A DNA stretch of 17,165 nt from Parvibaculum sp. (GCA_020062605.1 JAGUWA010000066.1:1-17165), one strand, 5' to 3'; numbered from the stretch's first letter, positions 5,934-13,273 are shown. Translations and numbers: made by a program. The notes: generated by a model not told the origin, from the sequence alone.

Positions 5934-6085
5934 CTCTCACTCCCGTCCCGGCAGCAGGGCCCCACGACCCGTATCGGATCGAAACGGCAGCCTGATGCGA
6001 GACAAATGAGGGACGAAGCGACCCGAAACGGGACGTTTCGCCGGGAATGGGTTAGGATTTTCCGCATGGGCTAAACGGGGGCATT

Positions 6086-6115
6086 CCCCTGCCAGGCGGA
6101 TTGGCGCGGCAGGGG
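6086..6115 (+). promoter_or_regulatory. Hairpin covering the PAS gene Shine-Dalgarno
   Basis: CCCCTGCC (6086-6093) pairs perfectly with GGCAGGGG (6108-6115), and T6085 can add a pair with A6116. The 3' arm contains the purine-rich AGGGG that precedes the start codons at 6116-6125. Pairing would hide the ribosome-binding site, so translation could be controlled by RNA folding. Confidence 0.5.
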
Positions 6116-6124
6116 ATGATGGCT

Positions 6125-6799
6125 ATGAAGCACAAGAACAATCAGGCGCTGTTCGACTACTGGAACGCAATCCGCGCCGGGCGTCCCGCGCCGCGCCGCG
6201 CCGAAATCGAGCCCGGCGACATCCGCCGCATCCTTCCTTATGTGTTTATTCTGGAACGGAAGGATCGGGACACCTACCGCTTCCGTCTCGCTGGAACTGG
6301 CCTCTGCCGGACCTACGGCATGGAGTTCCGCGGCCACAATCTCCTCTCCATGTGGTCGGATGATTGCGCCGAAAACCTGAAGCAGGCCCTGGACGATGTT
6401 GCGACCAACGCCACGATCTCCGTCGTCGAGTACACGGCCGCGACGAATGACGGCCATGAAGCCACATTCGAAATGATCCTTCTCCCGCTCGCCCATGAAG
6501 ATGGGACGATAACCCGCGTGCTCGGTGCCGCCGTCCCGGTCGACCAGTTCGCCTGGATCGGCGACCGGCTTCTGGCCCGTCAGTGGATCGACCGTCTTCG
6601 CCGCCTCGATCCCGAGCGGATGCCGAAAACGGCCCGCCCGGCGGAAACCATTGCGCGCCGCATTATCGCGGAAAAGCCGCCGGTCGCGATCTCGAGCATC
6701 GCCAGCCATTCTGGCCGCAAGCCGCCACTCCGCGGCGAGCGCTCCTATCTTCGCCTGGTGAAAACGGCAACATCCGCCGGGAACGAAGAGCGCGGCTGA
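6125..6799 (+). CDS. PAS-domain protein (PAS_5 type)
   Basis: The product is 224 residues from the ATG at 6125; ATGs at 6116 and 6119 in the same frame are alternatives, but 6125 leaves a 9-base spacer after AGGGG. Residues about 5-150 fit the alphaproteobacterial PAS_5 pattern: LFDYWNAIRAG, PRRAEIEPGDIRRILPYVFILER, YRFRLAGTGLCRTYGMEFRGHNL (cited in parts), and a late LLPLAHEDGTITRVLGA strand. These proteins are stand-alone single PAS domains of mostly unknown role, some acting in stress or cell-cycle signalling. The C-terminal 70 residues are Arg/Lys-rich and probably disordered. No signal peptide or output domain is seen. It is likely cytosolic and controlled both at a sigma-54-like promoter and by the leader hairpin. 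Confidence 0.85.
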   Translation: MKHKNNQALFDYWNAIRAGRPAPRRAEIEPGDIRRILPYVFILERKDRDTYRFRLAGTGLCRTYGMEFRGHNLLSMWSDDCAENLKQALDDVATNATISVVEYTAATNDGHEATFEMILLPLAHEDGTITRVLGAAVPVDQFAWIGDRLLARQWIDRLRRLDPERMPKTARPAETIARRIIAEKPPVAISSIASHSGRKPPLRGERSYLRLVKTATSAGNEERG

Positions 6800-6820
6800 C
6801 AGGCGGCGAGGAAACAACAA

Positions 6821-6850
6821 AAAAGCCGGTGTCTCGCGACACCGGCTTTT
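6821..6850. terminator. Bidirectional intrinsic terminator
   Basis: AAAAGCCGGTGTC and GACACCGGCTTTT form a perfect 13-bp stem with loop TCGC. It is followed by GTTTT on the plus strand, and by a T-rich tract on the minus strand as well (AAC/AAC-rich on plus). It separates the convergent PAS and GMC oxidoreductase genes and can serve both. Confidence 0.93.
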
Positions 6851-6869
6851 GTTTTGCCCGGCCGGGCGA

Positions 6870-8516
6870 TCAGGCTGCGTTGCCGACCCGGTCCTCAGCA
6901 ATGGTCACGTTCTCGGAAGGCAGCGGCGCCTTTCCGAGAATATCGTCCGAAATCTTCTCGGCGATCATGATGGTCGGGGCGTTGGTATTGCCGCCCACAA
7001 GTGTCGGCATGACCGACGCATCGACGACGCGCAGACCCTGCACCCCATGCACGCGGCACTTCGCATCAACCACAGCCATCGGGTCCGTACCCATCTTGGC
7101 CGTGCCGACGGGATGATAGATCGTCTCCGCGGTCTCGCGGATCCAGGCATCGATCTCGTCGTCGCTCTGCTTGCCCGCACCCGGCCAGAACTCGGGCCCG
7201 CGATAGGCGTCCATCGCGCGCTGCGAGATGATGTTGCGTACGATCTTCACGCCCTCGCGCATCACCACGCGGTCATATTCCGCCGAGAGGTAGTTCGGCT
7301 GGATGAGCGCGTAGTCGCTCGGATTCGTCGACTTAAGCGCGATGTACCCCCGGCTTTCCGGACGCAGCTGGCAGACATGCACCGTAAACCCGTGCCGGTC
7401 CGACTTCACGCGCGCATGGTCACGCATCATCGCCGCCACGAAGTGAAGCTGGATGTCCGGGATTTCAAGCTCGGATCGCGTCTTCAGGAAAGCGCCGGAC
7501 TCGAGACCGTTCGACGTCGCAAGGCCCGTCTTGAAGAACGTGTACTGCATGCCTGTCATGAGCTGCTTCAGCGGATTCGACACCGTGCTGTGCAGCGTGA
7601 TCGGCTGCGTGCACTCGTAGATCACCGTGCAGTCGAGATGGTCCTGCAGGTTCTGGCCGACGCCCGGCAGGTCCGCCACGACATCGATGCCGAACTTCTT
7701 GAGGTACTCGCCTTTGCCGATACCCGAAAGCAGCAGCACCTGCGGCGAGTTGACGGCGCCGCCGGAAAGGATGACTTCCTTGCCAGCCCGCGCCACTTTC
7801 GTTTCACCCTTCTGTGTATATTCGACGCCGACGGCCTTCTTGCCCTCGAAAAGAATGCGCGAGGTAAGCGCCTCGACCTCGACCGAAAGATTCGGACGGC
7901 TCAGGGCCGGGACGAGATAGCCCTTGGCCGCGCTGCAGCGCTGACCGTCCTTGATGGTGAGCTGATAGGGGCCGACACCTTCTTGCTGCGGCCCATTGAA
8001 GTCTTCCGTATAGGGATGGCCGGCCTGCTTGCCTGCTTCCACGAAAGACTCGAAGAGCACGTTCGTCTTGCGCGAATTGCTGACGCCAAGCGGCCCCTCA
8101 CCGCCATGGAAGGCGCTGTTGCCGTTCTCGTTGCCTTCCGAACGGCGGAAATAGGGCAGCACGTCCGAGAAGCCCCAGCCTTCGAGGCCGAGCTGGCGCC
8201 ACATGTCGTAGTCGCGCGCATGGCCGCGGATGTAGATCATGCCGTTGATCGAGGAGGAGCCGCCAAGCACCTTGCCACGCGGCCAATAGAGCTTGCGGTT
8301 ATTGAGGAAGGGCTGGCCTTCCGTGTCGTAGCACCAGTTGGCGAGGTCCGTGCCGATCAGCTTTCCGACGCCGGCCGGCATGTGGATCATGAAGTTCGAA
8401 TCCTTCGACCCCGCTTCCAGCAGCAGAACCTTGTTCGACGGATTTTCCGACAAACGGTTGGCCAATACGCAGCCGGCACTTCCGGCACCGATGATGATGT
8501 AGTCGAACTCGCTCAT
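6870..8516 (-). CDS. GMC-family FAD oxidoreductase (choline/alcohol dehydrogenase-like)
   Basis: The product is 548 residues, a usual length for this family. The start at 8516 places the FAD-binding strand DYIIIGAGSAG at residues 5-15; the longer frame to 8699 adds a low-complexity Arg-rich stretch and is rejected. Both family signatures are present: GGSSSINGMIYIRGH at about residue 85, and SGGAVNSPQVLLLSGIG at about residue 255. The catalytic His lies in YHPVGTAKMG near residue 470 and the partner Asn in GGNTNAPTIMIAEK near 510. The enzyme oxidises an alcohol to an aldehyde using FAD and passes electrons to a quinone or other acceptor. BetA-like choline dehydrogenase and aliphatic alcohol dehydrogenase (AlkJ-like) both fit. 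With no betaine genes nearby, an alcohol substrate is the more open choice. It is monocistronic by position. Confidence 0.93.
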   Translation of the reverse strand: MSEFDYIIIGAGSAGCVLANRLSENPSNKVLLLEAGSKDSNFMIHMPAGVGKLIGTDLANWCYDTEGQPFLNNRKLYWPRGKVLGGSSSINGMIYIRGHARDYDMWRQLGLEGWGFSDVLPYFRRSEGNENGNSAFHGGEGPLGVSNSRKTNVLFESFVEAGKQAGHPYTEDFNGPQQEGVGPYQLTIKDGQRCSAAKGYLVPALSRPNLSVEVEALTSRILFEGKKAVGVEYTQKGETKVARAGKEVILSGGAVNSPQVLLLSGIGKGEYLKKFGIDVVADLPGVGQNLQDHLDCTVIYECTQPITLHSTVSNPLKQLMTGMQYTFFKTGLATSNGLESGAFLKTRSELEIPDIQLHFVAAMMRDHARVKSDRHGFTVHVCQLRPESRGYIALKSTNPSDYALIQPNYLSAEYDRVVMREGVKIVRNIISQRAMDAYRGPEFWPGAGKQSDDEIDAWIRETAETIYHPVGTAKMGTDPMAVVDAKCRVHGVQGLRVVDASVMPTLVGGNTNAPTIMIAEKISDDILGKAPLPSENVTIAEDRVGNAA

Positions 8517-8856
8517 AAGCTTTGTTTCCGGTCTTTGTTTATGACCACCCCTGTCCCCGCATGCGCGGAAAGAACTCTTTCCTGCGCGGCGAGGCGGCGG
8601 ACGGCGCCCGTTCCTGGCTGACTCAGCCATTTCCTGGCCGATTTTTCCTGATTGGTCGGAATATGGCGCGATTGTCGGGAATTGCCGAAGCTGACGCAAG
8701 CGTCAATTTTCTACAGTAAAGGCCGCCGGTTCTCTCCGGAATGGTGTCAAAACGGCCCGCGAGGACTATTCCGGTAAAAATTCATTAACTGTGACGCGCG
8801 TATTCTGGCGCCGGAATTCAGCGCCTTCTGGCGCGACTACTGACAGGCCAGGCTCA
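8517..8856. other. Divergent intergenic region
   Basis: This 340-base gap lies between the GMC oxidoreductase and PilZ genes. It holds a palindrome at 8615-8629, three TTCCTG repeats (8611, 8631, 8645), a second palindrome TGACGC-AA-GCGTCA (8692-8705), and two copies of TTCTGGCGC close to the PilZ start. I see no RNA gene or additional coding region. Confidence 0.6.
8615..8629. promoter_or_regulatory. Palindrome, candidate operator for the GMC oxidoreductase
   Basis: TGGCTGA, one base, TCAGCCA is a perfect 15-base palindrome 99 bases upstream of the oxidoreductase start. It could be a regulator site for either divergent gene. The regulator is unknown. Confidence 0.35.
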
Positions 8857-9456
8857 ATGCAACCCGAACACGACGAACGCCGCCGTTATCAGCGCGTCGC
8901 CTTTGAGGCGAAAGGCCGCTTCATGGCGCCCGACGGATCGGAACATCCCTGCTCGATTCGCGACATGTCGCTTGGCGGCATCGCGATCTCGTCCGACGCG
9001 CCCATGGAAATCGGCGCGCAGATCATCGTCTATTTCGACGAGTTCGGCCGCTTTGAAGGCCCCGTGGTCCGTTGCTTCGACGGCGGCTTTGCGATTGAAA
9101 CAGTCATCGCCGGTCCGCGACGCGAGCGCCTGCGCCAGCGCCTTGAGGCACTCGCCCGCGGCGAAAAGGTCGAAATCTCCGTACGCCGGGCCTTTGCGCG
9201 TTACGCGCCTGGCGAGGCGGGTCTCGAGGAGAGTTCGGTCCTCACCCTTGCTGACGGCCAGTCCATGCCCTGCCGCATCATCGACATGTCGCTCGGCGGC
9301 GCTCAGGTCGCGGTCGAAAACCGGCCGCCGATCGGCACCGGTGTCTCCATCGGCCGCATGACGGGCCGCGTGGTCCGCCATACCGAAGAAGGCGTCGGCA
9401 TCCAGTTCACCGACATTCCCGAGCGTGCGACCGCCCTTTCCCGCCCCTTCGGCTGA
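8857..9456 (+). CDS. Tandem PilZ-domain protein, predicted c-di-GMP receptor
   Basis: The product is 199 residues from the ATG at 8857, which has an AGGC 4-5 bases before it; a GTG at 8791 has no ribosome-binding site and is less likely. Two PilZ domains are visible. The first has the RxxxR motif at Arg9-Arg13 and DMSLGG at 36-41. The second has RxxxR at Arg111-Arg115 and DMSLGG at 143-148. RxxxR and D/NxSxxG are the residues that bind cyclic di-GMP, so both domains look competent. No enzymatic or membrane domain is attached, so the protein probably relays c-di-GMP levels to a partner in the cytosol, typically motility, polysaccharide or adhesion machinery. The crotonase gene follows 91 bases downstream on the same strand. 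Confidence 0.9.
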   Translation: MQPEHDERRRYQRVAFEAKGRFMAPDGSEHPCSIRDMSLGGIAISSDAPMEIGAQIIVYFDEFGRFEGPVVRCFDGGFAIETVIAGPRRERLRQRLEALARGEKVEISVRRAFARYAPGEAGLEESSVLTLADGQSMPCRIIDMSLGGAQVAVENRPPIGTGVSIGRMTGRVVRHTEEGVGIQFTDIPERATALSRPFG

Positions 9457-9547
9457 AATTTGCGGCCGGGCCCTGTTGCCCGGCTCCCTCATCTCTCTAG
9501 ACTTCCCCCTGACGCCGCACAGACGGCAGAAGACAAGGGGGGCCGAT

Positions 9548-10255
9548 TTGTCCGGAGAGAGTCTCACCACCACCATCGAAAATGACATCGCCATCCTCAC
9601 CATGGATGACGGCCGCGCCAATGCGCTTGGCCACGCCATGATCGGCGCGCTGAACGTCGCCCTCGACAAGGCCGAAAGCGAGGCCAGGGCCGTCCTCATC
9701 CTGGGGCGCGAAAACCGCTTCTGCGCGGGCTTCGATCTGGAGGTGATGGGCTCCGGCCCGGAAAACGTCCGGAAACTGGTGACCGCGGGCGCCGAATTGC
9801 TCATGCGCCTCTACGAATACCCCCTGCCGGTGGTCATGGCCTGCACGGGCCACGCCCTTGCCGCAGGCGGCTTGTTGCTTCTCTCGGCCGATGCACGGAT
9901 CGGCGCCGAGGGTTCCTTCAAGATCGGCCTGCCCGAAGTCGCGATCGGCATGACCATGCCCGTCTTCGGCATCGAGCTCGCACGCGACCGCCTCGCCCGC
10001 AACCGTTTCACGGAGGCGGTCACCCAGGCCCGGATCTACGGCCCAGCGGAGGCCGTCGCCGCCGGCTACCTCGATGCGGCAGTACCCGCAGGCTCGCTGC
10101 TGGAGACCGCAAAGGCGCGGGCCGCAGAACTCTCAGCCCTGCAGCAACCGGCCTTCGCGAACACCAAGCGCAAGGAGCGCGGCTTAACGATCCGGCACAT
10201 CAGGGACACGCTGGAGCGCGATTCCGACGGCTTCGACGGGGCAAAACCGCGCTGA
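9548..10255 (+). CDS. Crotonase-family enoyl-CoA hydratase/isomerase lacking the first catalytic Glu
   Basis: The product is 235 residues from a TTG at 9548, chosen because AGGGGGG lies just before it and the family begins with a short strand such as TTTIENDIAILTMD. The oxyanion-hole region NRFCAGFDL is at about residues 56-64 and GHALAAGG at 101-108. In standard hydratases a Glu follows the Gly-rich motif; here that position is Leu109. The second Glu is kept, Glu130 in LPEVAIG. Loss of one Glu makes simple hydration unlikely and is typical of enoyl-CoA isomerases and of a subgroup of unassigned crotonases. The substrate is an acyl-CoA ester in the cytosol. Its place after the PilZ gene may allow co-transcription, but no functional link is obvious. 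Confidence 0.88.
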   Translation: MSGESLTTTIENDIAILTMDDGRANALGHAMIGALNVALDKAESEARAVLILGRENRFCAGFDLEVMGSGPENVRKLVTAGAELLMRLYEYPLPVVMACTGHALAAGGLLLLSADARIGAEGSFKIGLPEVAIGMTMPVFGIELARDRLARNRFTEAVTQARIYGPAEAVAAGYLDAAVPAGSLLETAKARAAELSALQQPAFANTKRKERGLTIRHIRDTLERDSDGFDGAKPR

Positions 10256-10564
10256 AAGCGACGCCGGAATAATTTTTCCAGAAAAATTTCGCCTCTCCGA
10301 CTGGACCATTCCGGCTCGATCGGCGCGTGCCCGCTTTCATATGGCGAGACACACAAGAGCCGTTCTAGACGTTGATCCAATTGGGCTTTTCAGCTCGGGA
10401 AAGTACCTTCAATTTGATTCAAACGAAATCCGTTCGAATTTTAGACAAAGCCTAGTCGAGTTTGATCCGTATTAAGATCAAACTCGGATCACACGCTTAA
10501 ATCGGCGCCAATTTGCGTCTGCCACAGTCCCCCCCAGATTACAGATTGACGGGTGGGCTTGATC
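10256..10564. other. AT-rich intergenic region with inverted repeats
   Basis: The gap before the LapG-like gene is clearly richer in A and T (about 10380-10510) than its flanks. It contains the palindrome TTTGATTCAAA (10413-10423), an overlapping imperfect repeat ATTCAAACG/CGTTCGAAT (10417-10439), and a perfect 11-bp stem (10457-10486). No coding frame has family-like features. It is probably a control region. Confidence 0.6.
10457..10486. promoter_or_regulatory. Perfect 11-bp inverted repeat upstream of the LapG-like gene
   Basis: CGAGTTTGATC (10457-10467) and GATCAAACTCG (10476-10486) flank the 8-base loop CGTATTAA. The half-site TTTGAT is shared with the palindrome TTTGATTCAAA at 10413-10423, so these may be two sites for one regulator. 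It ends 78 bases before the start codon. A hairpin terminator of the upstream gene is unlikely because no T-run follows. Confidence 0.5.
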
Positions 10565-11356
10565 ATGGACTGGCGGAAGAAATTCGTCGTATGGGCGACC
10601 TTGGCGGCGGGCCTGGCAGGATGCCAGTCACCCGACTACGTGGGCAGCATCGACGCCTCTTTTTTTGAAAACAACACGTACGTGCATCGGGTTGCAGCCA
10701 CGATGGAGACAGGACAGCAGGTCGCGGCCCCCTTCGGTTATGTCGGCTTCTGCGTCCGCAATCCGAGCGAGTGCGAAGGCGGCACGGACGCGCCGCAGGT
10801 CGCCGTCATCACGCCGGAGAAATGGACCGAGCTCAGCAAGGTCAACGACTACGTCAACAGCGCCATCCCGCAGGTCAGCGACGTGGCACTCTATGACCGG
10901 GACGAGTGGTGGGCCTACCCCGACGCCCGCGGCGGCGACTGCGAAGACCTCGCCATGATGAAGCGCAAGCTCCTGATCGAGCGCGGTTGGGCACCTGAGA
11001 ACCTTCTTATCTCCGTGGTGCGTGAATGGAATGGCGACGGCCATGCCGTCCTTCTGGTGACGACCGACCGCGGCGAATTCGTGCTCGACAACAAGAACTG
11101 GGCGATCGTCGCCTGGGCCGACGCCCCCTACCAGTGGATCAAGCGCCAGTCACGCGAACGGCCCTTCATCTGGGTCAATCTCGACCGCAGAACGATGCGC
11201 ACCGCGCAGATCGAAGTTCCGCCCCTCGGTGAACCGGCGCCGTTCCTCGCCGTGCTCCAGAAGAAGGACAAGCCCGCCCTCCGTCCGGGTATTCCAGACG
11301 GTCAGACCGCGAGCCGAAGCGCATCGAAGGAGAAACCCACGGCCGCGATCAACTGA
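10565..11356 (+). CDS. LapG-like transglutaminase-like cysteine peptidase, predicted lipoprotein
   Basis: The product is 263 residues from the ATG at 10565, about 8 bases after GGTGGG. It belongs to the bacterial transglutaminase-like cysteine proteinase family (BTLCP, peptidase C93). The catalytic triad is visible: Cys126 in GGDCEDLA, His160 in DGHAVLLV and Asp175 in FVLDNK. LapG in Pseudomonas is the best-known member; it is a periplasmic protease that releases the LapA adhesin under control of c-di-GMP through LapD. Here the N-terminus (MDWRKKF, hydrophobic core, LAGC) carries a lipobox with Cys20, followed by Gln-Ser, which suggests an outer-membrane lipoprotein facing the periplasm. No LapA or LapD homologue lies in the window, so an adhesin substrate is conjecture. 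Confidence 0.88.
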   Translation: MDWRKKFVVWATLAAGLAGCQSPDYVGSIDASFFENNTYVHRVAATMETGQQVAAPFGYVGFCVRNPSECEGGTDAPQVAVITPEKWTELSKVNDYVNSAIPQVSDVALYDRDEWWAYPDARGGDCEDLAMMKRKLLIERGWAPENLLISVVREWNGDGHAVLLVTTDRGEFVLDNKNWAIVAWADAPYQWIKRQSRERPFIWVNLDRRTMRTAQIEVPPLGEPAPFLAVLQKKDKPALRPGIPDGQTASRSASKEKPTAAIN

Positions 11357-11362
11357 CCTATC

Positions 11363-11393
11363 GACCGGATCCCGCCCCCCCTTGGATCCGGTC
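11363..11393 (+). terminator. First of two tandem hairpins after the LapG-like gene
   Basis: GACCGGATCC (11363-11372) and GGATCCGGTC (11384-11393) form a perfect 10-bp stem around an 11-base C-rich loop, 6 bases after the stop codon. No T-run follows directly. It precedes the stronger terminator at 11403. Confidence 0.55.
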
Positions 11394-11402
11394 CTGTCGA
11401 GG

Positions 11403-11446
11403 CCGGTCCTGCTGCTCCCCCCGCAGCAGGGCCGGTTCTTTTTTTT
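11403..11446 (+). terminator. Rho-independent terminator
   Basis: A 13-bp stem, 11403-11415 with 11423-11435, includes one G-U pair and a 7-base C-rich loop. It is followed by TTC and eight T residues. It stops plus-strand transcription just ahead of the convergent CaiD-like gene. Confidence 0.9.
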
Positions 11447-11453
11447 GCGGGCC

Positions 11454-12227
11454 TTATTTCCCCTTCCACTGGGGCTTGCGCTTCTCGGCGAAAGCGCGCG
11501 GCCCTTCGATCAGGTCCTCGCTCTTGAAGAGCGCGGCAACCGCCGGATACTTGCCTTCGATCGCCTTGCGCAGGTTCGCCTCGTCAAGGCCGGCATAGAC
11601 GGATTCCTTGGAGGCGCGGATCGACATGGGTGAGCACTCCATAATCAGGCCCGCCCAGCGCTTCGCCGCGGCGAGAAGCTCGCCCGCCGGCACGACTTCG
11701 TTCACGAAGCCAAGCTCCTTGCCCTCCTTCGCGGGAACCTGACGTCCGGTAAGGATCATGCCCATGGCCTGCTTGGTGCCGATCTGGCGCGGCAGACGAT
11801 GAAGACCGCCGGCAAGCGCCGCGAGACCGACCCTCGGTTCCGGCAGCGCGAAGACCGCGTTTTCGGACGCGATGATGAGATCGCAGGCAAGCGCGATCTC
11901 GAAACCACCACCCATCGCGACGCCGTTGACGGCAGCGATGACGGGTTTGTTGAGATCGTAGCGCGCGGTCAGCCCCGCAAAGCCCGACGCCGGAACCTCG
12001 ATCTTGCCGCCTTCAGCCTGAAAGCGCAGGTCGTTGCCGGCGCTGAACGCGCGCTCGCCCTCGCCCGTGATGATCGCAACCCAGAGGTCCGGATCGGCGG
12101 CGAAATCGTCGAAAACCTTCTCAAGTTCGAAATTGGCCGGCGGGTGCAGCGCGTTCATGCGCTCCGGCCGGTTGATGGTGACAACAAGAAGGTGCCCGTC
12201 GCGTTCGGCCTTGCAGAATTCAGTCAT
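11454..12227 (-). CDS. Enoyl-CoA hydratase, CaiD-like
   Basis: The product is 257 residues from the ATG at 12227, preceded by GGGGA at 6 bases; an ATG two codons upstream overlaps that site. Both catalytic glutamates of the crotonase family are present: Glu110 in GGGFE and Glu130 in LPEPRVGL. The ends of the protein resemble carnitinyl/crotonobetainyl-CoA hydratase CaiD: the FAGLT segment near residue 83 and the C-terminal SEDLIEGPRAFAEKRKP. This class hydrates an enoyl-CoA to a 3-hydroxyacyl-CoA in the cytosol. No other carnitine gene is present, so a general fatty-acid or side-chain degradation role is at least as likely. The gene appears monocistronic, divergent from the GYF gene. Confidence 0.92.
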   Translation of the reverse strand: MTEFCKAERDGHLLVVTINRPERMNALHPPANFELEKVFDDFAADPDLWVAIITGEGERAFSAGNDLRFQAEGGKIEVPASGFAGLTARYDLNKPVIAAVNGVAMGGGFEIALACDLIIASENAVFALPEPRVGLAALAGGLHRLPRQIGTKQAMGMILTGRQVPAKEGKELGFVNEVVPAGELLAAAKRWAGLIMECSPMSIRASKESVYAGLDEANLRKAIEGKYPAVAALFKSEDLIEGPRAFAEKRKPQWKGK

Positions 12228-12322
12228 CGGCATTCCCCGTTAATCCGCGTTAACTTTCGCGTGTTTTTTCGATCTGGCCGAGACTTTGCCCGCTCGTCTG
12301 GACCTCCGCAAGCGCACTTCCG

Positions 12323-12351
12323 TTGACCTTGCGGTAACCAAAACCATTTAA
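12323..12351 (+). promoter_or_regulatory. Candidate housekeeping promoter for the GYF-domain gene
   Basis: TTGACC (12323-12328) and ATTTAA (12346-12351) are separated by 17 bases in an AT-rich patch. The predicted start site is at about 12358, giving a leader of about 38 bases. Confidence 0.45.
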
Positions 12352-12395
12352 AAATGTAATGAACGTTGTACCGAACCCCGCTTCGGCGGCCCCTC

Positions 12396-13154
12396 ATGTC
12401 GAACGTAGAACCCATGGCGCAAGCAAACGAAGCATCGGCCCAACCCCAGGCGGACGGCATCCCTTCGCATCGCTGGGTGCTGAAATATGGCGACAAGGTC
12501 TATGGCCCCTACAGCTACGAGGCGATGAAGGGATATGTTGCCGAAGGGCGCGTCGCCGAGCACAGCCTGATCGCCCCTGAGGGAACCCCCGCAGGCGCCG
12601 GCATGTGGCAGCACGCTGCGGACATTCCTGCTTTCGCCGTTCTTTTCCGCGCGCCGGCCGAAGCCGAAGAGCAGCCCGTCGAACCCGCTGCGGAAGAGCC
12701 CCGAACCGAGGAAACCGAATCTTCCGACGAACTCTCGGCGGCGGAAGTTTACGAGACGGAAGAAACCGCCGCCGTCGAGCCTGTCCGCAAACCCGAACCG
12801 GACCTCGAAGCAACGGACGCTCGCTCCGTCTATGGCCCGGGCAAGGGTCAGGTCGACCGGCGCCGCCAGCCCGACACCGCCAACTTCATCATCGTTCTCG
12901 ACATCAAGGCGCGCTTCGCCGGGCCGCTGGAACAGGCGATCATGTCGCTCGGACCGGCCTACAAACTCGCCCCGAATGTCTGGTGCGTAAATGCCGACGC
13001 GACGGCGGCCGGTCTTCTCAACGAGCTCAGCCAGCATATCGGCCGCACCGACACCATGTTCATCGCCGATACGACCCGCGATCGCACGGCCTGGAGTTCC
13101 ATGGGCCCTGAAGTCGACGCGAAAATCCGCCGCGTCTGGCGCCGGACTTACTGA
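12396..13154 (+). CDS. GYF_2-domain protein with SinR/Cas2-like C-terminal domain
   Basis: The product is 252 residues from the ATG at 12396 (weak GGCGG upstream; an ATG at 12414 is possible). Residues about 25-80 match the GYF_2 (DUF4339) pattern, with KYGDKVYGPYSYEAMKGYV and a closing MWQHAADIPAF. Residues about 85-160 are Glu/Pro/Ala-rich and disordered-looking. Residues about 162-250 alternate strand and helix in the order seen in SinR/Cas2-like folds: FIIVLDIK, a helix GPLEQAIMSLG, the strand NVWCVNA, a helix AAGLLNELSQHI, and the strand TMFIADTT followed by WSSMG. GYF_2 domains are thought to bind proline-rich or membrane partners. The C-terminal assignment is fold-level guesswork from motifs. 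No signal peptide or membrane segment is seen. Confidence 0.8.
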   Translation: MSNVEPMAQANEASAQPQADGIPSHRWVLKYGDKVYGPYSYEAMKGYVAEGRVAEHSLIAPEGTPAGAGMWQHAADIPAFAVLFRAPAEAEEQPVEPAAEEPRTEETESSDELSAAEVYETEETAAVEPVRKPEPDLEATDARSVYGPGKGQVDRRRQPDTANFIIVLDIKARFAGPLEQAIMSLGPAYKLAPNVWCVNADATAAGLLNELSQHIGRTDTMFIADTTRDRTAWSSMGPEVDAKIRRVWRRTY

Positions 13155-13240
13155 CGCAACCGGACCTGCTTGCGCGATTAATTGGCCGCGCAAGGTGGCG
13201 ATCCGCGCCTTGCGGTGTTAAACTTCTTTCGCTGATGCTT

Positions 13241-13273
13241 TGAGGGCCTTCAGGCATTTCCTGAAGGCCCTCA
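13241..13273 (+). terminator. Intrinsic terminator after the GYF-domain gene
   Basis: TGAGGGCCTTCAGG (13241-13254) pairs perfectly with CCTGAAGGCCCTCA (13260-13273) around the loop CATTT, followed by TTGTTTAT. A smaller repeat, CTTGCGCG/CGCGCAAG (13169-13194), lies just before it. It separates the GYF gene from the FKBP gene. Confidence 0.8.

Larger units (their letters stand above)
5627..6124. other. Long divergent regulatory region
   Basis: This 498-base gap separates the Asn-rich gene (minus) from the PAS-domain gene (plus). It holds sigma-54-like elements facing left (5701-5718) and right (5917-5933), a perfect 14-base palindrome (5859-5872), three TTAACG hexamers (5755, 5813, 5910), a small hairpin CGAAAC/GTTTCG (6024-6040) and a hairpin over the PAS gene's ribosome-binding site (6086-6115). 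The open frames here have composition unlike the neighbouring proteins and no ribosome-binding sites, so I call no gene. Confidence 0.65.

Noticed and set aside
5755..6067. Short minus-strand open frames in the long gap
   Set aside because: They overlap each other, lack ribosome-binding sites and have composition unlike real proteins; the gap is better explained as regulatory.
6849..8621. A 590-codon open frame on the plus strand
   Set aside because: It is antisense to the GMC oxidoreductase, whose motifs are unmistakable; high GC content leaves the opposite frame open.
8692..8705. TGACGC-AA-GCGTCA as an FNR/FixK box
   Set aside because: The spacing between TGA and TCA is two bases longer than the FNR/FixK consensus; it stays an unassigned palindrome.
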